DNA of 49,993 bases from Tyzzerella sp. (GTDB taxonomy: Bacteria; Bacillota; Clostridia; Lachnospirales; Lachnospiraceae). The stretch is taken from assembly GCA_017472665.1 (NCBI GenBank), contig JAFUOS010000016.1:1-49993 (forward strand), written 5' to 3'. The notes under the pieces are model-generated. The model was not told the DNA's origin. It was given only the letters and a program-made list of their open reading frames with translations, and searched no databases. The position numbers and the translations under genes were made by a program. This document shows positions 27,285 to 36,590 of this stretch, piece after piece; position 1 is the stretch's first letter, and each line of letters starts with the position of its first letter.

Positions 27285-28436
27285 ATGAGAGAAAATGATG
27301 TGAGGCCGTTCGTGAAGAAAAGTAGAATTGCTATATTGTTATGTGTGATTTTGGCGTTAGGTAACTTGTGGCATGTGAGAAGTGTAAACAATGAGACAAC
27401 GCAGACTGGGGATGTAGATACAGACACACAAGAGAAAGACTATATTAAATGGGTAGAATTCAACGTAACCTGTGAAGCTATGAAAAAAGCGTACCAGTAT
27501 GACTTGGATACATATGGAAAAGAAGTCCATCTGAACTGGGTGAGTCTATTGGCATATCTGGGAGCAAAGTATGGTGGCGATTTCGGGCAGTATAAGGCGA
27601 AAGATATGGATGAAATTGCTGAGCTTATGATAAATGGAGAAAAGACAGAAGATGGTCTGGCTCAAGAAATGCAGTATTACAGTTATTACAGAGAAGCATA
27701 CGGTGCTGTGCTGGATGGTATGGTGGGAGAGTATCAGATGGAGTACGCTGAGAGTACTGAATCTGAAAAAACGTCAAAGACATCGAAAGAATCAGAAGCC
27801 ACAGCGGGAACTGGGGAGACAGCAGACGAATCTGGGACAGCGGAGGAGTCAAAAACAGCATGGAAGACAGTATATGGTCTAAAAGCATTTCACCCAATTG
27901 CAAAAAGTTTTCCCTACTCAGACTACGACGATTTTGGCGTCTCCAGAACCTATGGCTACAGACGAAACCACTTGGGTCACGATATGATGGGCCAGGTAGG
28001 AACCCCGGTAATCGCAGTCGAGTCTGGCTACGTAGCAGAACTCGGATGGAATCAGTATGGCGGTTGGCGCATCGGAATCAACAGCTTTGACGGCAAACGC
28101 TATTATTACTATGCACACCTTAGACAGAATCGTCCTTATGCAGAAGGTCTGGAAAAAGGCGACATTGTGCAGGCAGGAGATGTCATAGGATATATGGGAA
28201 GAACAGGTTACAGCACAGAGGAAAATGTCAATAACATTGACGAATACCATTTGCATTTTGGATTGCAGCTTATTTTCGACGAGTCTCAGCGGGAAGGTAA
28301 TAATGAGATATGGGTGAGCGGATTCGAACTGGTGAAGTTCTTGTATCAACACCAATCGGAAGTGCAGCGTAATGATGAAACAAAGGAGTGGACGCGGGTG
28401 TATCAGATTAAGGATCCGGTGGTAGAAAATGATTGA
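27285..28436 (+). CDS. M23-family peptidoglycan endopeptidase-like protein
   Basis: 383 residues. It has an N-terminal TM/signal-anchor (about 14-30), an extracellular helical region (about 50-155), a Ser/Thr/Glu-rich linker (about 155-190) and a C-terminal LytM/M23 domain (about 200-360). The zinc ligands are visible as NHLGHDMM (HxxxD) and HLHFG (HxH). It probably cuts peptide cross-links of the cell wall or acts as a wall-hydrolase activator. The start lacks a clear ribosome binding site; the ATG at 27285 or a GTG at 27300 could be used. It is a single gene between hairpins and an esterase. Confidence 0.85.
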   Translation: MRENDVRPFVKKSRIAILLCVILALGNLWHVRSVNNETTQTGDVDTDTQEKDYIKWVEFNVTCEAMKKAYQYDLDTYGKEVHLNWVSLLAYLGAKYGGDFGQYKAKDMDEIAELMINGEKTEDGLAQEMQYYSYYREAYGAVLDGMVGEYQMEYAESTESEKTSKTSKESEATAGTGETADESGTAEESKTAWKTVYGLKAFHPIAKSFPYSDYDDFGVSRTYGYRRNHLGHDMMGQVGTPVIAVESGYVAELGWNQYGGWRIGINSFDGKRYYYYAHLRQNRPYAEGLEKGDIVQAGDVIGYMGRTGYSTEENVNNIDEYHLHFGLQLIFDESQREGNNEIWVSGFELVKFLYQHQSEVQRNDETKEWTRVYQIKDPVVEND

Positions 28437-28502
28437 TGTCCCTATCAGATTTCGCGCATTGGCATATAATAAAAGCAAGGAAAATCGAGATGGAAATCTA
28501 TA

Positions 28503-29477
28503 ATGAAAAGAAGAATTTCTCTTGAACCAGAGGCAATTGCAGTTTGTAATGAAAGTGCTGTTCCTCCGCTTATCTTTCAATTGCCGCCATGGCAAGGCCG
28601 TCAAATGCTGGAAAAAGCGCAAAACACGCCAATCCGCATGTATCCTGCGGATATACAAAAGACGATTGTGGACACAGGAAAGTGGGGAAGTCTGCCTGTT
28701 TATATCGTCAGCCCCACTACAATAGAAACACCTTCAAATGTCATTTTTTATATTCATGGTGCAGGATGGGTTTTCGGAAGCTTCCACACTCACGAAAAGC
28801 TTGTGAGGGAGTTGGCAGCGAGGACCAGATGCATTTTAGTATTTCCAGAATACAGTCGTTCCCCAGAGGCACACTATCCAGTAGCAATCGAGCAATGCTA
28901 TGATGTGCTCTGCAAGATTCCGGAGCTACTTAGAAAGTTCGGATTCCATATAAATTCGAATACTTTGACAATAGCAGGGGATAGCGTGGGAGGAAACATG
29001 ACAATCGCAATGACATTGATGGCAAAAGAACGGAAAGGACCATATATACAGAAGCAACTGATGTATTATCCCGTTACAAACGCCTGTTTCTGCACGGACT
29101 CATATCGTCAGTTTGCAGAGGGATATTATCTTTATCGAGCGGGTATGATGTGGTTTTGGAATCAATATACGATGTCGGAATGTGACCGAAACAGGATTAC
29201 AGCTTCACCACTAAGGGCAAGAACAGACCAGCTAAGGGGCCTTCCGGAAGCTATGATTTTGAATGGAGAAGCAGATGTGCTTCGCGATGAAGGAGAAGCA
29301 TATGCCAGAAAACTTCGGGACGCAGGTGTACCAGTAACGGCAATGAGATTTCAGGGAATCATACATGATTTTGTGATGTTAAATGCATTAGACCAGACAA
29401 AAGCGTGTCGCGCAGCAATGGATGCGTCTGTTTCTTGGATAAATACAAGAAATCTGTGTTGGGGAGAAGATGCATAA
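28503..29477 (+). CDS. Alpha/beta hydrolase, HSL-type esterase
   Basis: 324 residues of the hormone-sensitive-lipase-like esterase family. The oxyanion segment HGAGW begins at His85 (HGGG in relatives). The nucleophile is Ser161 in GDSVGG, the acid is Asp in GEADVLRDEGE, and the base is His in IIHDFVML. It should hydrolyse short-chain acyl or acetyl esters. No secretion signal is visible. It is followed by copy B of the dispersed element and lies in no clear operon. Confidence 0.9.
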   Translation: MKRRISLEPEAIAVCNESAVPPLIFQLPPWQGRQMLEKAQNTPIRMYPADIQKTIVDTGKWGSLPVYIVSPTTIETPSNVIFYIHGAGWVFGSFHTHEKLVRELAARTRCILVFPEYSRSPEAHYPVAIEQCYDVLCKIPELLRKFGFHINSNTLTIAGDSVGGNMTIAMTLMAKERKGPYIQKQLMYYPVTNACFCTDSYRQFAEGYYLYRAGMMWFWNQYTMSECDRNRITASPLRARTDQLRGLPEAMILNGEADVLRDEGEAYARKLRDAGVPVTAMRFQGIIHDFVMLNALDQTKACRAAMDASVSWINTRNLCWGEDA

Positions 29478-29600
29478 CGCAATAGAGTCTTGACATATCA
29501 TTATAAAAAGCATATGGAAGATGATTTCATGATGAAAGAATTGTAATTATAAGTTTTCCAATGTGGAACTAGAATGTATTGTGAGTATTTTGCTTCCTAA

Positions 29601-29770
29601 GGGTATATACGAAAAAAAGCTACGCTCTATACCCTTGGGGCGCAACAAAATAGATTAATTTTGTCTTTGTTTTAGCGAATTTTCCTATATAGAAAAAATC
29701 ATTTCCAAAATACCCTCATTTTTCATGAAAACGAGGGTATGGTTAGATAATTTTGGAACATATAGAAATT
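29601..29770 (+). repeat. Dispersed 168-170 bp intergenic element, copy B
   Basis: 170 bp, starting GGGTATATAC and ending ATATAGAAATT. Here both hairpins are intact: GGGTATA with TATACCC in the first 35 bp, and ATACCCTC with GAGGGTAT at about 29710-29739. Its left flank CTTCCT is also found before copy A. It fills the gap between the esterase gene and the convergent membrane protein gene. Confidence 0.75.
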
Positions 29771-29776
29771 CTCGAA

Positions 29777-30538
29777 TTATTCTGTAAGATAACCGATAAA
29801 TTCTAATGTTAAATCTTTATGTGGAGCATTTTCTGTAATACTTAAAACCACTGTATCTGTAGATTCACCATAGATATCCATTAGTTTTTGACTTCGACTC
29901 ATATCAATCATTACCGGTATCGGCTTTTCCATCGTTTCTGGCTCCGCACAATTTGGAATCAGAATCTCTGAGGCATCTTCATCATCTTCGAAGGCTTTCT
30001 GCCTTTGTTCGATTACTGCCTGGTCTATATATAGGAAGTATGGCTCATATTGTGCATACTGTTCTTCGGTCAAAATCTCGGACAAGTCTGCAAAATAACT
30101 TTTATAGGCGATGTCTGTCATGGCATCTAAATCACCGGTTATAAAATCAATGGAACCTGCAGCTATCCAAGCCATAAGAGCCTGAGTCGTTTCATAATTG
30201 GCAGCGTCTGAGTTTTCACCAGTCATCCAAGAGAGGCTGTCATTTAAATCAATGCTGTATTCAGAAGTATCAATCTCTTGTAATTCGTAAAATTTGTTAA
30301 TAATGTCAGTTGTAGGATCGTCATCATTCCCTAGACTGTGAGTATTGATTAGGATACCGCTTAATACTGTCTCAGGGGTCGTTACTACGTGATAAATGTA
30401 CCAACCGATTACGGAAACGATAATCACAGGTATGATCACATACCATTTATAATATCCCCAGAAATAGGTAAGTTTTTGTTTTGGTGTACCATTTTTTATG
30501 TTTTCGCGTTCTTCTTTAAATTCATCCATTACTGCCAT
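29777..30538 (-). CDS. Membrane-anchored protein of unknown function
   Basis: 253 residues. A charged cytoplasmic N-terminus with TYFWGYYKWYV leads into one TM segment (about 34-52). An acidic extracytoplasmic domain rich in Asp and Glu follows. Proteins with this start (KQKLTYFWGYYKWY) are common in gut Clostridia and have no known role. The region after the membrane (DLDAMTDIAYKSYFADLSEI) looks faintly like solute-binding protein folds, but this is weak. AAAGGAAG precedes the ATG. It is convergent with the esterase gene. Confidence 0.75.
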   Translation of the reverse strand: MAVMDEFKEERENIKNGTPKQKLTYFWGYYKWYVIIPVIIVSVIGWYIYHVVTTPETVLSGILINTHSLGNDDDPTTDIINKFYELQEIDTSEYSIDLNDSLSWMTGENSDAANYETTQALMAWIAAGSIDFITGDLDAMTDIAYKSYFADLSEILTEEQYAQYEPYFLYIDQAVIEQRQKAFEDDEDASEILIPNCAEPETMEKPIPVMIDMSRSQKLMDIYGESTDTVVLSITENAPHKDLTLEFIGYLTE

Positions 30539-30631
30539 ATGATTTGTCTTCCTTTGGTTGTGTTTTGTATTCCTTTGATTTTGTTAAGTATAACATAAAG
30601 TGGAGGGGAGCTCAAATTAAAAAAATATAAA

Positions 30632-30650
30632 GTGCCCCGATAAGGGGCAC
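30632..30650 (-). terminator. Terminator of the ymaF-like gene
   Basis: GTGCCCC (30632-30638) pairs with GGGGCAC (30644-30650). Read on the minus strand it is followed by TTTATATTTTTTT, so it would end the ymaF-like transcript. Confidence 0.8.
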
Positions 30651-30657
30651 ATTCATA

Positions 30658-31008
30658 CTAATCGTAATCTTTAAAATCAATCGGACTATCAATCAAAGTG
30701 GCAGCCTGGAACTGATGCCTGTGTCCATCTTCTACTTCAGTGAAATCCTTAATAAAATGAACGTGTTTTCCATTTCCTACCTCAATTGCTCTGGAAGTTT
30801 TACCACAGAATTCATGAAAATGTTCGTCTGTAAAGTCAGTGTGGAATTTAACTTCGTGTACATGGCTATTTCCCATTTTGATCGCTTCACCAGATACGGT
30901 ACAGAAGCGATGGTTATGGCAATCGTCACATTCTTGCACAACAGCAGTGCTGCCGGTTATTTCGTGTACATGTTTTTGGTCGTCGTAACATTCGTTTTGA
31001 TTATACAT
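30658..31008 (-). CDS. YmaF-family protein
   Basis: 116 residues, rich in His, in the YmaF pattern of repeated HVHE/HxH segments (KHVHEITG, NSHVHEVKF, DEHFHEF, KHVHFIKDF, GHRHQF). The regular His pairs suggest metal binding, but the function of the family is unknown. AAAGGAATC stands upstream of the ATG. It is divergent from the FAD oxidoreductase gene and ends at a strong terminator. Confidence 0.85.
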   Translation of the reverse strand: MYNQNECYDDQKHVHEITGSTAVVQECDDCHNHRFCTVSGEAIKMGNSHVHEVKFHTDFTDEHFHEFCGKTSRAIEVGNGKHVHFIKDFTEVEDGHRHQFQAATLIDSPIDFKDYD

Positions 31009-31099
31009 AGAAGATTCCTTTCAAATTAGTTAGTTTATAATATGAATGGATTCTGAAATGGTGTACATACTAATCCGAAAAAGAGTTCGAGGATTTTTT

Positions 31100-32449
31100 A
31101 TGGAATCATTATGGAGAAAACAGACCCCTAAATTAATATCAAAATCAAGCACAGATCATTCAGTACCAGAAAATACCCACCGCGACATAATTGTGATAGG
31201 TGCAGGTATGGCGGGACTTCTAATTGCCTATTATCTGAAAGAGAAAGGGAAAAATGTGCTTGTTCTCGAGGCAGATGAAATAGCTTCGGGACAGACTGAA
31301 CGGACGACAGCCAAGATTACAAGCCAGCACGATTTGAAATACCGTGAAATGATTGAAACCATGGGCACAAAAAAGGCGAGATTATACGCACAGGCAAACG
31401 AGGCGGCAATTAGAGAATATGAGCGGCTCATCCAAAGTCAAGGGATAGAGTGCCAATTTAAAAAAGTTCCAGCATATCTATATACCATGCAGGATGAAAA
31501 GGTGCTTCGGGATGAGGCGGAAGCAGCCCGTTCTCTCGGAATCGATGCATTTTTCACGAAAGAAACAGAGCTGCCTTTCGAGGTGACAGGTGCGGTGTGT
31601 TTTCGCAATCAGGCGCAGTTCTCTCCGTTAGAGTTTCTAAAGCATATTTCTCAAGAGTTAGAAATTTGGGAACGCACCAAAGTAATAGAAATCAAAGGGA
31701 ATCAAGTCATAACAAATGATATGGTGATGACAGCGGATAAGATAGTAGTTGCAACTCATTATCCGCTTCGAAATGTGCCAGGATTTTATTTCTTGCGTCA
31801 ACATCAAGAACGAAGTTATGTGTTGGCACTTTCAGGATGCAACAACATAGAAGGAATGTATATCGGGATTGATAAGAATGGTCTTTCGTTTCGACAGGCG
31901 GGAGAGTATTTGTTGTTTGGAGGAAGTTCCCATCGAACAGGAGAAAATAAGAACGGAGGCGCATATAGCTATTTGGCGGAAATGTCAAAGCGGTATTACC
32001 CAGACAGCAAAGAGGAAATGCGATGGTCGGCACAGGATTGCATGCCTCATGACGGGATTCCGTTTATAGGAAAATATTCAATTCTCACACCAAATCTTTA
32101 TGTTGCAACTGGATTTCAGAAATGGGGAATGACTTCTTCTATGGTTGCGGCCATGATTTTGCGGGATGAGTTGTGCGGAGCTGAAAATCCATATAGCGAA
32201 CTGTTTCGTCCGCAACGAATCAATTTGCGTGCAGGAATTGGCAAATTTCTTGCTGATGTGGTGGAAAGCGTGAAAGGACTTACGAAGGGATTGTTTCATA
32301 AAAACGGACCAAGGTGTCCGCATATGGGATGCGAGCTTGTGTGGAATCCGGATGAGGAGAGTTGGGATTGTCCGTGCCATGGGTCGAGATTTGAGAAGGA
32401 TGGGAAATTGGTGGATAATCCGTCGAAGAGGTGTATTGAAAATAAGTAG
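31100..32449 (+). CDS. FAD-dependent oxidoreductase with C-terminal Rieske domain
   Basis: About 449 residues. A DAO-type flavin fold (IVIGAGMAGLLIAYYLKE at about 32-50) is followed by a C-terminal Rieske [2Fe-2S] domain with CPHMGC and CPCHGSRF. The family couples amine or similar oxidation to electron transfer; its substrate here is unknown. I chose the ATG at 31100 because GAGG stands 7 bases upstream; the frame is open to 31046 but without such a site. It is followed by the inverted copy of the dispersed element. Confidence 0.88.
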   Translation: MESLWRKQTPKLISKSSTDHSVPENTHRDIIVIGAGMAGLLIAYYLKEKGKNVLVLEADEIASGQTERTTAKITSQHDLKYREMIETMGTKKARLYAQANEAAIREYERLIQSQGIECQFKKVPAYLYTMQDEKVLRDEAEAARSLGIDAFFTKETELPFEVTGAVCFRNQAQFSPLEFLKHISQELEIWERTKVIEIKGNQVITNDMVMTADKIVVATHYPLRNVPGFYFLRQHQERSYVLALSGCNNIEGMYIGIDKNGLSFRQAGEYLLFGGSSHRTGENKNGGAYSYLAEMSKRYYPDSKEEMRWSAQDCMPHDGIPFIGKYSILTPNLYVATGFQKWGMTSSMVAAMILRDELCGAENPYSELFRPQRINLRAGIGKFLADVVESVKGLTKGLFHKNGPRCPHMGCELVWNPDEESWDCPCHGSRFEKDGKLVDNPSKRCIENK

Positions 32450-32456
32450 AGAATTA

Positions 32457-32624
32457 AATTTCTATATGGCGAAAAATTATCCTATTATACCCGACATTAC
32501 AGACAAACTAAGGGTATTATGGGATGTTTTTCCCTATATCGAAAAAATAGCCCAAAAAACTGCAAAAATTTATGGATTTTGTTGCTTTTGAGGGTACAGA
32601 ACACTAGTTTTTCTGTATATACCC
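32457..32624 (-). repeat. Dispersed 168-170 bp intergenic element, copy C (inverted)
   Basis: 168 bp. Read on the minus strand it begins GGGTATATAC and ends ATATAGAAATTT. Both hairpins are kept in outline (GTACCCT facing GGGTATA; ATACCC facing GGGTAT). It fills the gap between the FAD/Rieske gene and the PBP gene. Unlike A and B it lacks the CTTCCT flank. Confidence 0.75.
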
Positions 32625-32755
32625 GAGTCCCTCCTATTGTTTAAGATTTCATTAATATTTATATATTTGCTTGACTTGTAAATCTTATCAGTGCAAAATC
32701 TAAGAAATAAAAAAGAAAATTATGGAAAGTATTAGAACGAGGGAGGAGTATCATC

Positions 32756-34807
32756 ATGACAAGTAGTAGAAAACATAAGCAAAACTTAATTCCAATTATT
32801 GTGATAGGAATCGTTATAGCAGTCATCATCCTATGCGCTGTCATTTTCCTTACAAAAAGCAATGGAAAACAAACACCAGAAGAACTTTTAACTACATACA
32901 TGAAGCGCATTCCAGAAAAAGAATACGAAAAAATGTACGCCATGCTGGATGTAGAAGCATCTGGAAACATCAGTAAGGAAGATTTTGTGGAGCGCAATTC
33001 CGCAATATACGAAGGTATTGAAGTACAGAACATAAAAATTGAAATTGTAGAATACAACAAAGAAGAATTGAAGGTAACATACAATACGTCGTTCGATACG
33101 GCAGCAGGAAACATGACTTTTGAAAATACAGCTTCTTTCGCAAAAGGAGAAGATGGCTATCTGTTGGTTTGGAATGACTCCCTGATTTTCCCAGAATTAG
33201 AATCCACAGATAAAGTGCGAGTAGCCACAACGGAAGCAGAGCGTGGAGAAATTTTGGATAGAAGCGGCAGGGTACTTGCAGGAAAAGGAACAGCTTCCTC
33301 AGTTGGAATTGTACCGGGTAAATTGGCAAATAAAGAGAATGCAATCACGCAGCTTGCTTCTATATTAGAAATCGAGGCAGAAACCATTGAGAAAAAATTG
33401 TCAGCATCGTGGGTGAAGGATGATTCCTTTGTTCCGATGAAAACCATTTCCACGGAAAAAGAAGAAGAAATTCAAGATGCGCTTCTGGCGATTCCAGGGA
33501 TTAAGATTACGAATACAACAGTGCGAAGATATCCATTGGGAGAGTCGGCTGCACATTTGGTCGGCTACGTCCAGAACGTTACTGCAGAGGATTTGGAAGA
33601 ACATGCAGGTGAAGGATATACATCAACCAGCGTCATTGGAAGAACAGGAATGGAAGCTCTGTTTGAAAAAGAATTAAAAGGGCAGAACGGCTGCCGCATT
33701 TACATCGTAGATGAAAATGGGGATGACAAAGTAGAATTGGCAAACAGAATTGTGGAGCATGGGCAGGATGTGAAATTGACGATTGATGCAGTGCTGCAAA
33801 CTGCATTATATGAACAATTTCAGACAGATAAAAGCTGTTCTGTTGCAATAAATCCATATACAGGCGAAGTGTTGGCGTTAGTCAGCACACCGACGTATGA
33901 TAACAACGATTTCATATTAGGATTGTCAACGGCACAGTGGGATGCGTTAAATAATGACGAGAACAAACCGCTATTGAATCGGTTCCGCCAGACCTTTGCA
34001 CCAGGTTCTACATTTAAACCAATTACGGCGGCTATTGGACTTGAAACAGGCGCAATCGACCCGAATGAAGACTTTGGAAATGAAGGCCTAAGCTGGCAGA
34101 AAGACGATAGCTGGGGTTCTTACAAAGTAACCACACTGAAGTCTTACGAACCGGTTATCTTGGAAAATGCGCTGATGTATTCGGATAATATCTATTTTGC
34201 AAAAGCAGCATTGAAGATTGGAGCAGACGATTTTGAAAAATCGTTGCAGGCGTTAGGATTTAATGAAGAGATTCCATTTGAAATCAAAATGGGTGAGTCG
34301 CAATATTCTAACGACGAACATATTGAAGGAGAAATTCAGTTGGCAGACAGTGGCTATGGACAGGGCGAGGTCTTGGTGAATCCATTGCATATGGCTGGCA
34401 TTTACACTGCATTTTGCAATGATGGAAATGTGATAAAACCGTATCTTGTTTATAAGGAAAATGCGACAGCAGAGAATTGGATTGAAGGCGCATTTTCAAG
34501 CGAGACTGCGAATGAAGTGTTGGAAGGCATTAAGAAAGTAGTGAGTGATCCGAAGGGAACAGGATACACGGCTCACAGAAATGACATCGTTCTGGCAGGA
34601 AAAACTGGAACGGCTGAGATTAAAGCATCACAAGACGATACTACTGGCACAGAGCTGGGCTGGTTTGCAGTTCTTACGGCGGAAGAAACGGTGGAGAAGC
34701 CGATTTTGCTTGTGAGTATGGTGGAAGATGTGAAAGGAATCGGCGGAAGCGGTTATGTTGTGAAGAAGGATGTGCAGGTTTTGGATAGTTGGTTCCAAGG
34801 AAAATAG
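32756..34807 (+). CDS. Class B penicillin-binding protein with MecA-N (NTF2-like) domain
   Basis: A 683-residue transpeptidase. It has an N-terminal TM anchor (about 11-34), an NTF2-like MecA-N domain (about 39-145), a dimerisation/pedestal domain (about 150-320) and a transpeptidase domain (about 340-680). The active-site motifs are Ser418-Thr-Phe-Lys (STFK), Ser476-Asp-Asn and Lys616-Thr-Gly. It cross-links peptidoglycan. This layout is shared by PBP2a of MRSA and by the low-affinity PBPs of Clostridia, so reduced beta-lactam binding is possible but not shown. AGGGAGGAG precedes the ATG. Confidence 0.93.
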   Translation: MTSSRKHKQNLIPIIVIGIVIAVIILCAVIFLTKSNGKQTPEELLTTYMKRIPEKEYEKMYAMLDVEASGNISKEDFVERNSAIYEGIEVQNIKIEIVEYNKEELKVTYNTSFDTAAGNMTFENTASFAKGEDGYLLVWNDSLIFPELESTDKVRVATTEAERGEILDRSGRVLAGKGTASSVGIVPGKLANKENAITQLASILEIEAETIEKKLSASWVKDDSFVPMKTISTEKEEEIQDALLAIPGIKITNTTVRRYPLGESAAHLVGYVQNVTAEDLEEHAGEGYTSTSVIGRTGMEALFEKELKGQNGCRIYIVDENGDDKVELANRIVEHGQDVKLTIDAVLQTALYEQFQTDKSCSVAINPYTGEVLALVSTPTYDNNDFILGLSTAQWDALNNDENKPLLNRFRQTFAPGSTFKPITAAIGLETGAIDPNEDFGNEGLSWQKDDSWGSYKVTTLKSYEPVILENALMYSDNIYFAKAALKIGADDFEKSLQALGFNEEIPFEIKMGESQYSNDEHIEGEIQLADSGYGQGEVLVNPLHMAGIYTAFCNDGNVIKPYLVYKENATAENWIEGAFSSETANEVLEGIKKVVSDPKGTGYTAHRNDIVLAGKTGTAEIKASQDDTTGTELGWFAVLTAEETVEKPILLVSMVEDVKGIGGSGYVVKKDVQVLDSWFQGK

Positions 34808-34847
34808 GCTGCAGATTACAGTAGATAAAATTGGAAATAGAATCTTG

Positions 34848-34904
34848 TTGACAAACCTCTTTGGTTAGGATAAACTAACAATGTTTGTGTTAGGAGAAAC
34901 TAAC
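34848..34904 (+). promoter_or_regulatory. Promoter with two GTTAG-N6-CTAAC operators
   Basis: TTGACA (34848-34853) and TAAACT (34871-34876) have a 17-bp spacer. Operator 1 (34864-34879, GTTAGGATAAACTAAC) covers the -10. Operator 2 (34889-34904, GTTAGGAGAAACTAAC) lies just downstream, with centres 25 bp apart. The layout is that of tight repression. The same pattern is in the ldhA promoter (14976-14991). Confidence 0.7.
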
Positions 34905-34920
34905 CAACAGGAGGTAGAGC

Positions 34921-35124
34921 ATGAAAAAAAGAAAAGCGATTATGGCAATTAACTGGATTATGTTAATTTCATTAATCACTGTATTTGTAACAGGATTTTT
35001 ACTAAAGCCAATGCCAAGCATGTGGATGGGAATTACACACGGCGTATCAGGATTTGTGATGGTAATCAGCGCGGCAATTCATTGCGTGCAGCACGGTATG
35101 TTTAAGAGAAAGAAAACAGCATAG
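34921..35124 (+). CDS. Small two-TM protein, DUF4405-like
   Basis: 67 residues: a basic start, TM1 (about 9-27), TM2 (about 38-56), and His residues in THGVSG and IHCVQHG. The His pairs resemble those of small cytochrome b-like DUF4405 proteins that may bind haem. AGGAGG stands 7 bases before the ATG. It is a monocistronic gene under a double operator, so it is probably tightly regulated, perhaps by metal or redox state. Confidence 0.7.
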   Translation: MKKRKAIMAINWIMLISLITVFVTGFLLKPMPSMWMGITHGVSGFVMVISAAIHCVQHGMFKRKKTA

Positions 35125-35130
35125 TACATA

Positions 35131-35159
35131 AGGGGCATCTGGAAAAGGTGCTCCTTTTA
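35131..35159 (+). terminator. Terminator of the DUF4405-like gene
   Basis: AGGGGCATCT (35131-35140) pairs with AGGTGCTCCT (35146-35155) with G-T pairs and is followed by T residues. Confidence 0.75.
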
Positions 35160-35213
35160 TGTTATAGTGACATAAGTGGTTGTGCTGTGGAAACTCGAGA
35201 TGCCCACAGCCCA

Positions 35214-35239
35214 GGGAGCTCATGCGTGAGCTCCCTTTT
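35214..35239 (+). terminator. Second terminator-like hairpin
   Basis: GGGAGCTCA pairs perfectly with TGAGCTCCC around a TGCG loop and is followed by TTTT. It lies between the convergent DUF4405-like and MFS genes. The T-run is on the plus strand. Confidence 0.7.
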
Positions 35240-35246
35240 ATTAGAT

Positions 35247-36470
35247 CTATTTTCTCTTTACAACCTTCAACAATCTCACATGCATCGTAAACATCAGCAC
35301 CAAGATAAGCAACAAATAAATCGGAAACAAAGCAACACTAACATGATTTGCAATCAAACCAAAAACTGCAGGCATCGCCAAACTTCCAACATAAGCACTT
35401 GCCATCTGCACCCCTATAATCGCCTGCGATTTATCAGCACCAAAGTTTTCCGGTGTAGAATGAATAATGCACGGATAAATCGGAGCACATCCAAGTCCGA
35501 TTATAATCAGACCAATCAGTGCGACTTGATGTCCAAACGGCAGCACCATCAAAGCAATGCCGATAAAAATGATTGCCTGACCGAGACGAATCATCTGATT
35601 ATCTTTTAGTTTCATCGTAACGAATCCGCTGATTGCACGTCCAATCGTAATTCCAACAAAGAATAAGCTGCCATAGCCCGCAGCTGTCTCTGCATCCAAT
35701 CCATGTTTTAATACCATGTAACTACTAGCCCAAAGCCCTGCTGTCTGTTCCAATGCGCAATAACAGAAAAACATAAGCATGAGCGGTTTTGCGCCAGGAA
35801 TGGAGAAGATTTCCTTGAGGGTAAGTGCCTTCTCGGTTTTGTTTTCGGAAATCGTTTTGTTGTCAGCAACAGTTTTATTTTCAGCAATGGTTTCAGTTTC
35901 AGCAATTGCGCTCTCCGTAGAAACACGATTTTTCCATAACGGAAGGCTCAGCATAATAATTGCCGTAAGTACAAATTGAATGATAGAAATATAACGATAT
36001 CCCATGTTCCATCCATGTCCATTTGTCATAGCAAAGCTCAAAATGTATGGTCCGGCACTCGCGCCGACACCCCACATACAGTGAAGCCAGCTCATATGAC
36101 GGCTTTCATAATGAAGTGCCACGTAATTGTTCAAAGAAGCATCCACGCTTCCAGCCCCAAGCCCATATGGAATCGCCCAAAGAAGCATCATCCAATAAGA
36201 ACCGCTGATTGAAAATCCAAACAACGCAACTGCTGTTGTAAGGACACTGAAAGCGGTTACCTTTCCAGTTCCAAATTTCTTCGTGAGGCGATCACTTTGC
36301 AGACTGGAAAAAATCGTTCCTGCCGAAATCGTCATGGAAATAATTCCAGCATAGGAGACTGGTACATTAAATTCTTGATAAATGGTCGGCCAAGCCGAGC
36401 CTAACAGTGAGTCCGGAAGTCCCAGACTGATAAAAGATAAATATATAACTGCTAATAATAATTGAAACAT
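35247..36470 (-). CDS. MFS transporter
   Basis: 407 residues with about 12 TM segments in two halves (GLPDSLLGSAWPTIY near the N-terminus, the MFS signature around RLTKKFGTGK). The central cytoplasmic loop (about 200-235) carries near-repeats of a short unit (TIAENKTVADNKTISENKT), which look like a recent expansion. The substrate cannot be inferred; relatives are annotated as sugar or fosmidomycin-type carriers. AGGAGG is 10 bases before the ATG. Confidence 0.85.
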   Translation of the reverse strand: MFQLLLAVIYLSFISLGLPDSLLGSAWPTIYQEFNVPVSYAGIISMTISAGTIFSSLQSDRLTKKFGTGKVTAFSVLTTAVALFGFSISGSYWMMLLWAIPYGLGAGSVDASLNNYVALHYESRHMSWLHCMWGVGASAGPYILSFAMTNGHGWNMGYRYISIIQFVLTAIIMLSLPLWKNRVSTESAIAETETIAENKTVADNKTISENKTEKALTLKEIFSIPGAKPLMLMFFCYCALEQTAGLWASSYMVLKHGLDAETAAGYGSLFFVGITIGRAISGFVTMKLKDNQMIRLGQAIIFIGIALMVLPFGHQVALIGLIIIGLGCAPIYPCIIHSTPENFGADKSQAIIGVQMASAYVGSLAMPAVFGLIANHVSVALFPIYLLLILVLMFTMHVRLLKVVKRK

Positions 36471-36590
36471 CCCTTGTTTTCCTCCTTAGAAACTGATACG
36501 ATTATATATCATTGGATTGGAAAAAACTAGTATCAAATCAATAATTTTCTAAAACAAAATCTTTGAAAAAAGATTAGGGGGAATATACAA

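Noticed and set aside
35148-35609. Plus-strand open frame of 153 codons over the MFS transporter
   Set aside because: It is antisense to a clear membrane transporter, is rich in His, Gln and Asn in a pattern caused by the opposite strand, and has no ribosome binding site or known family.
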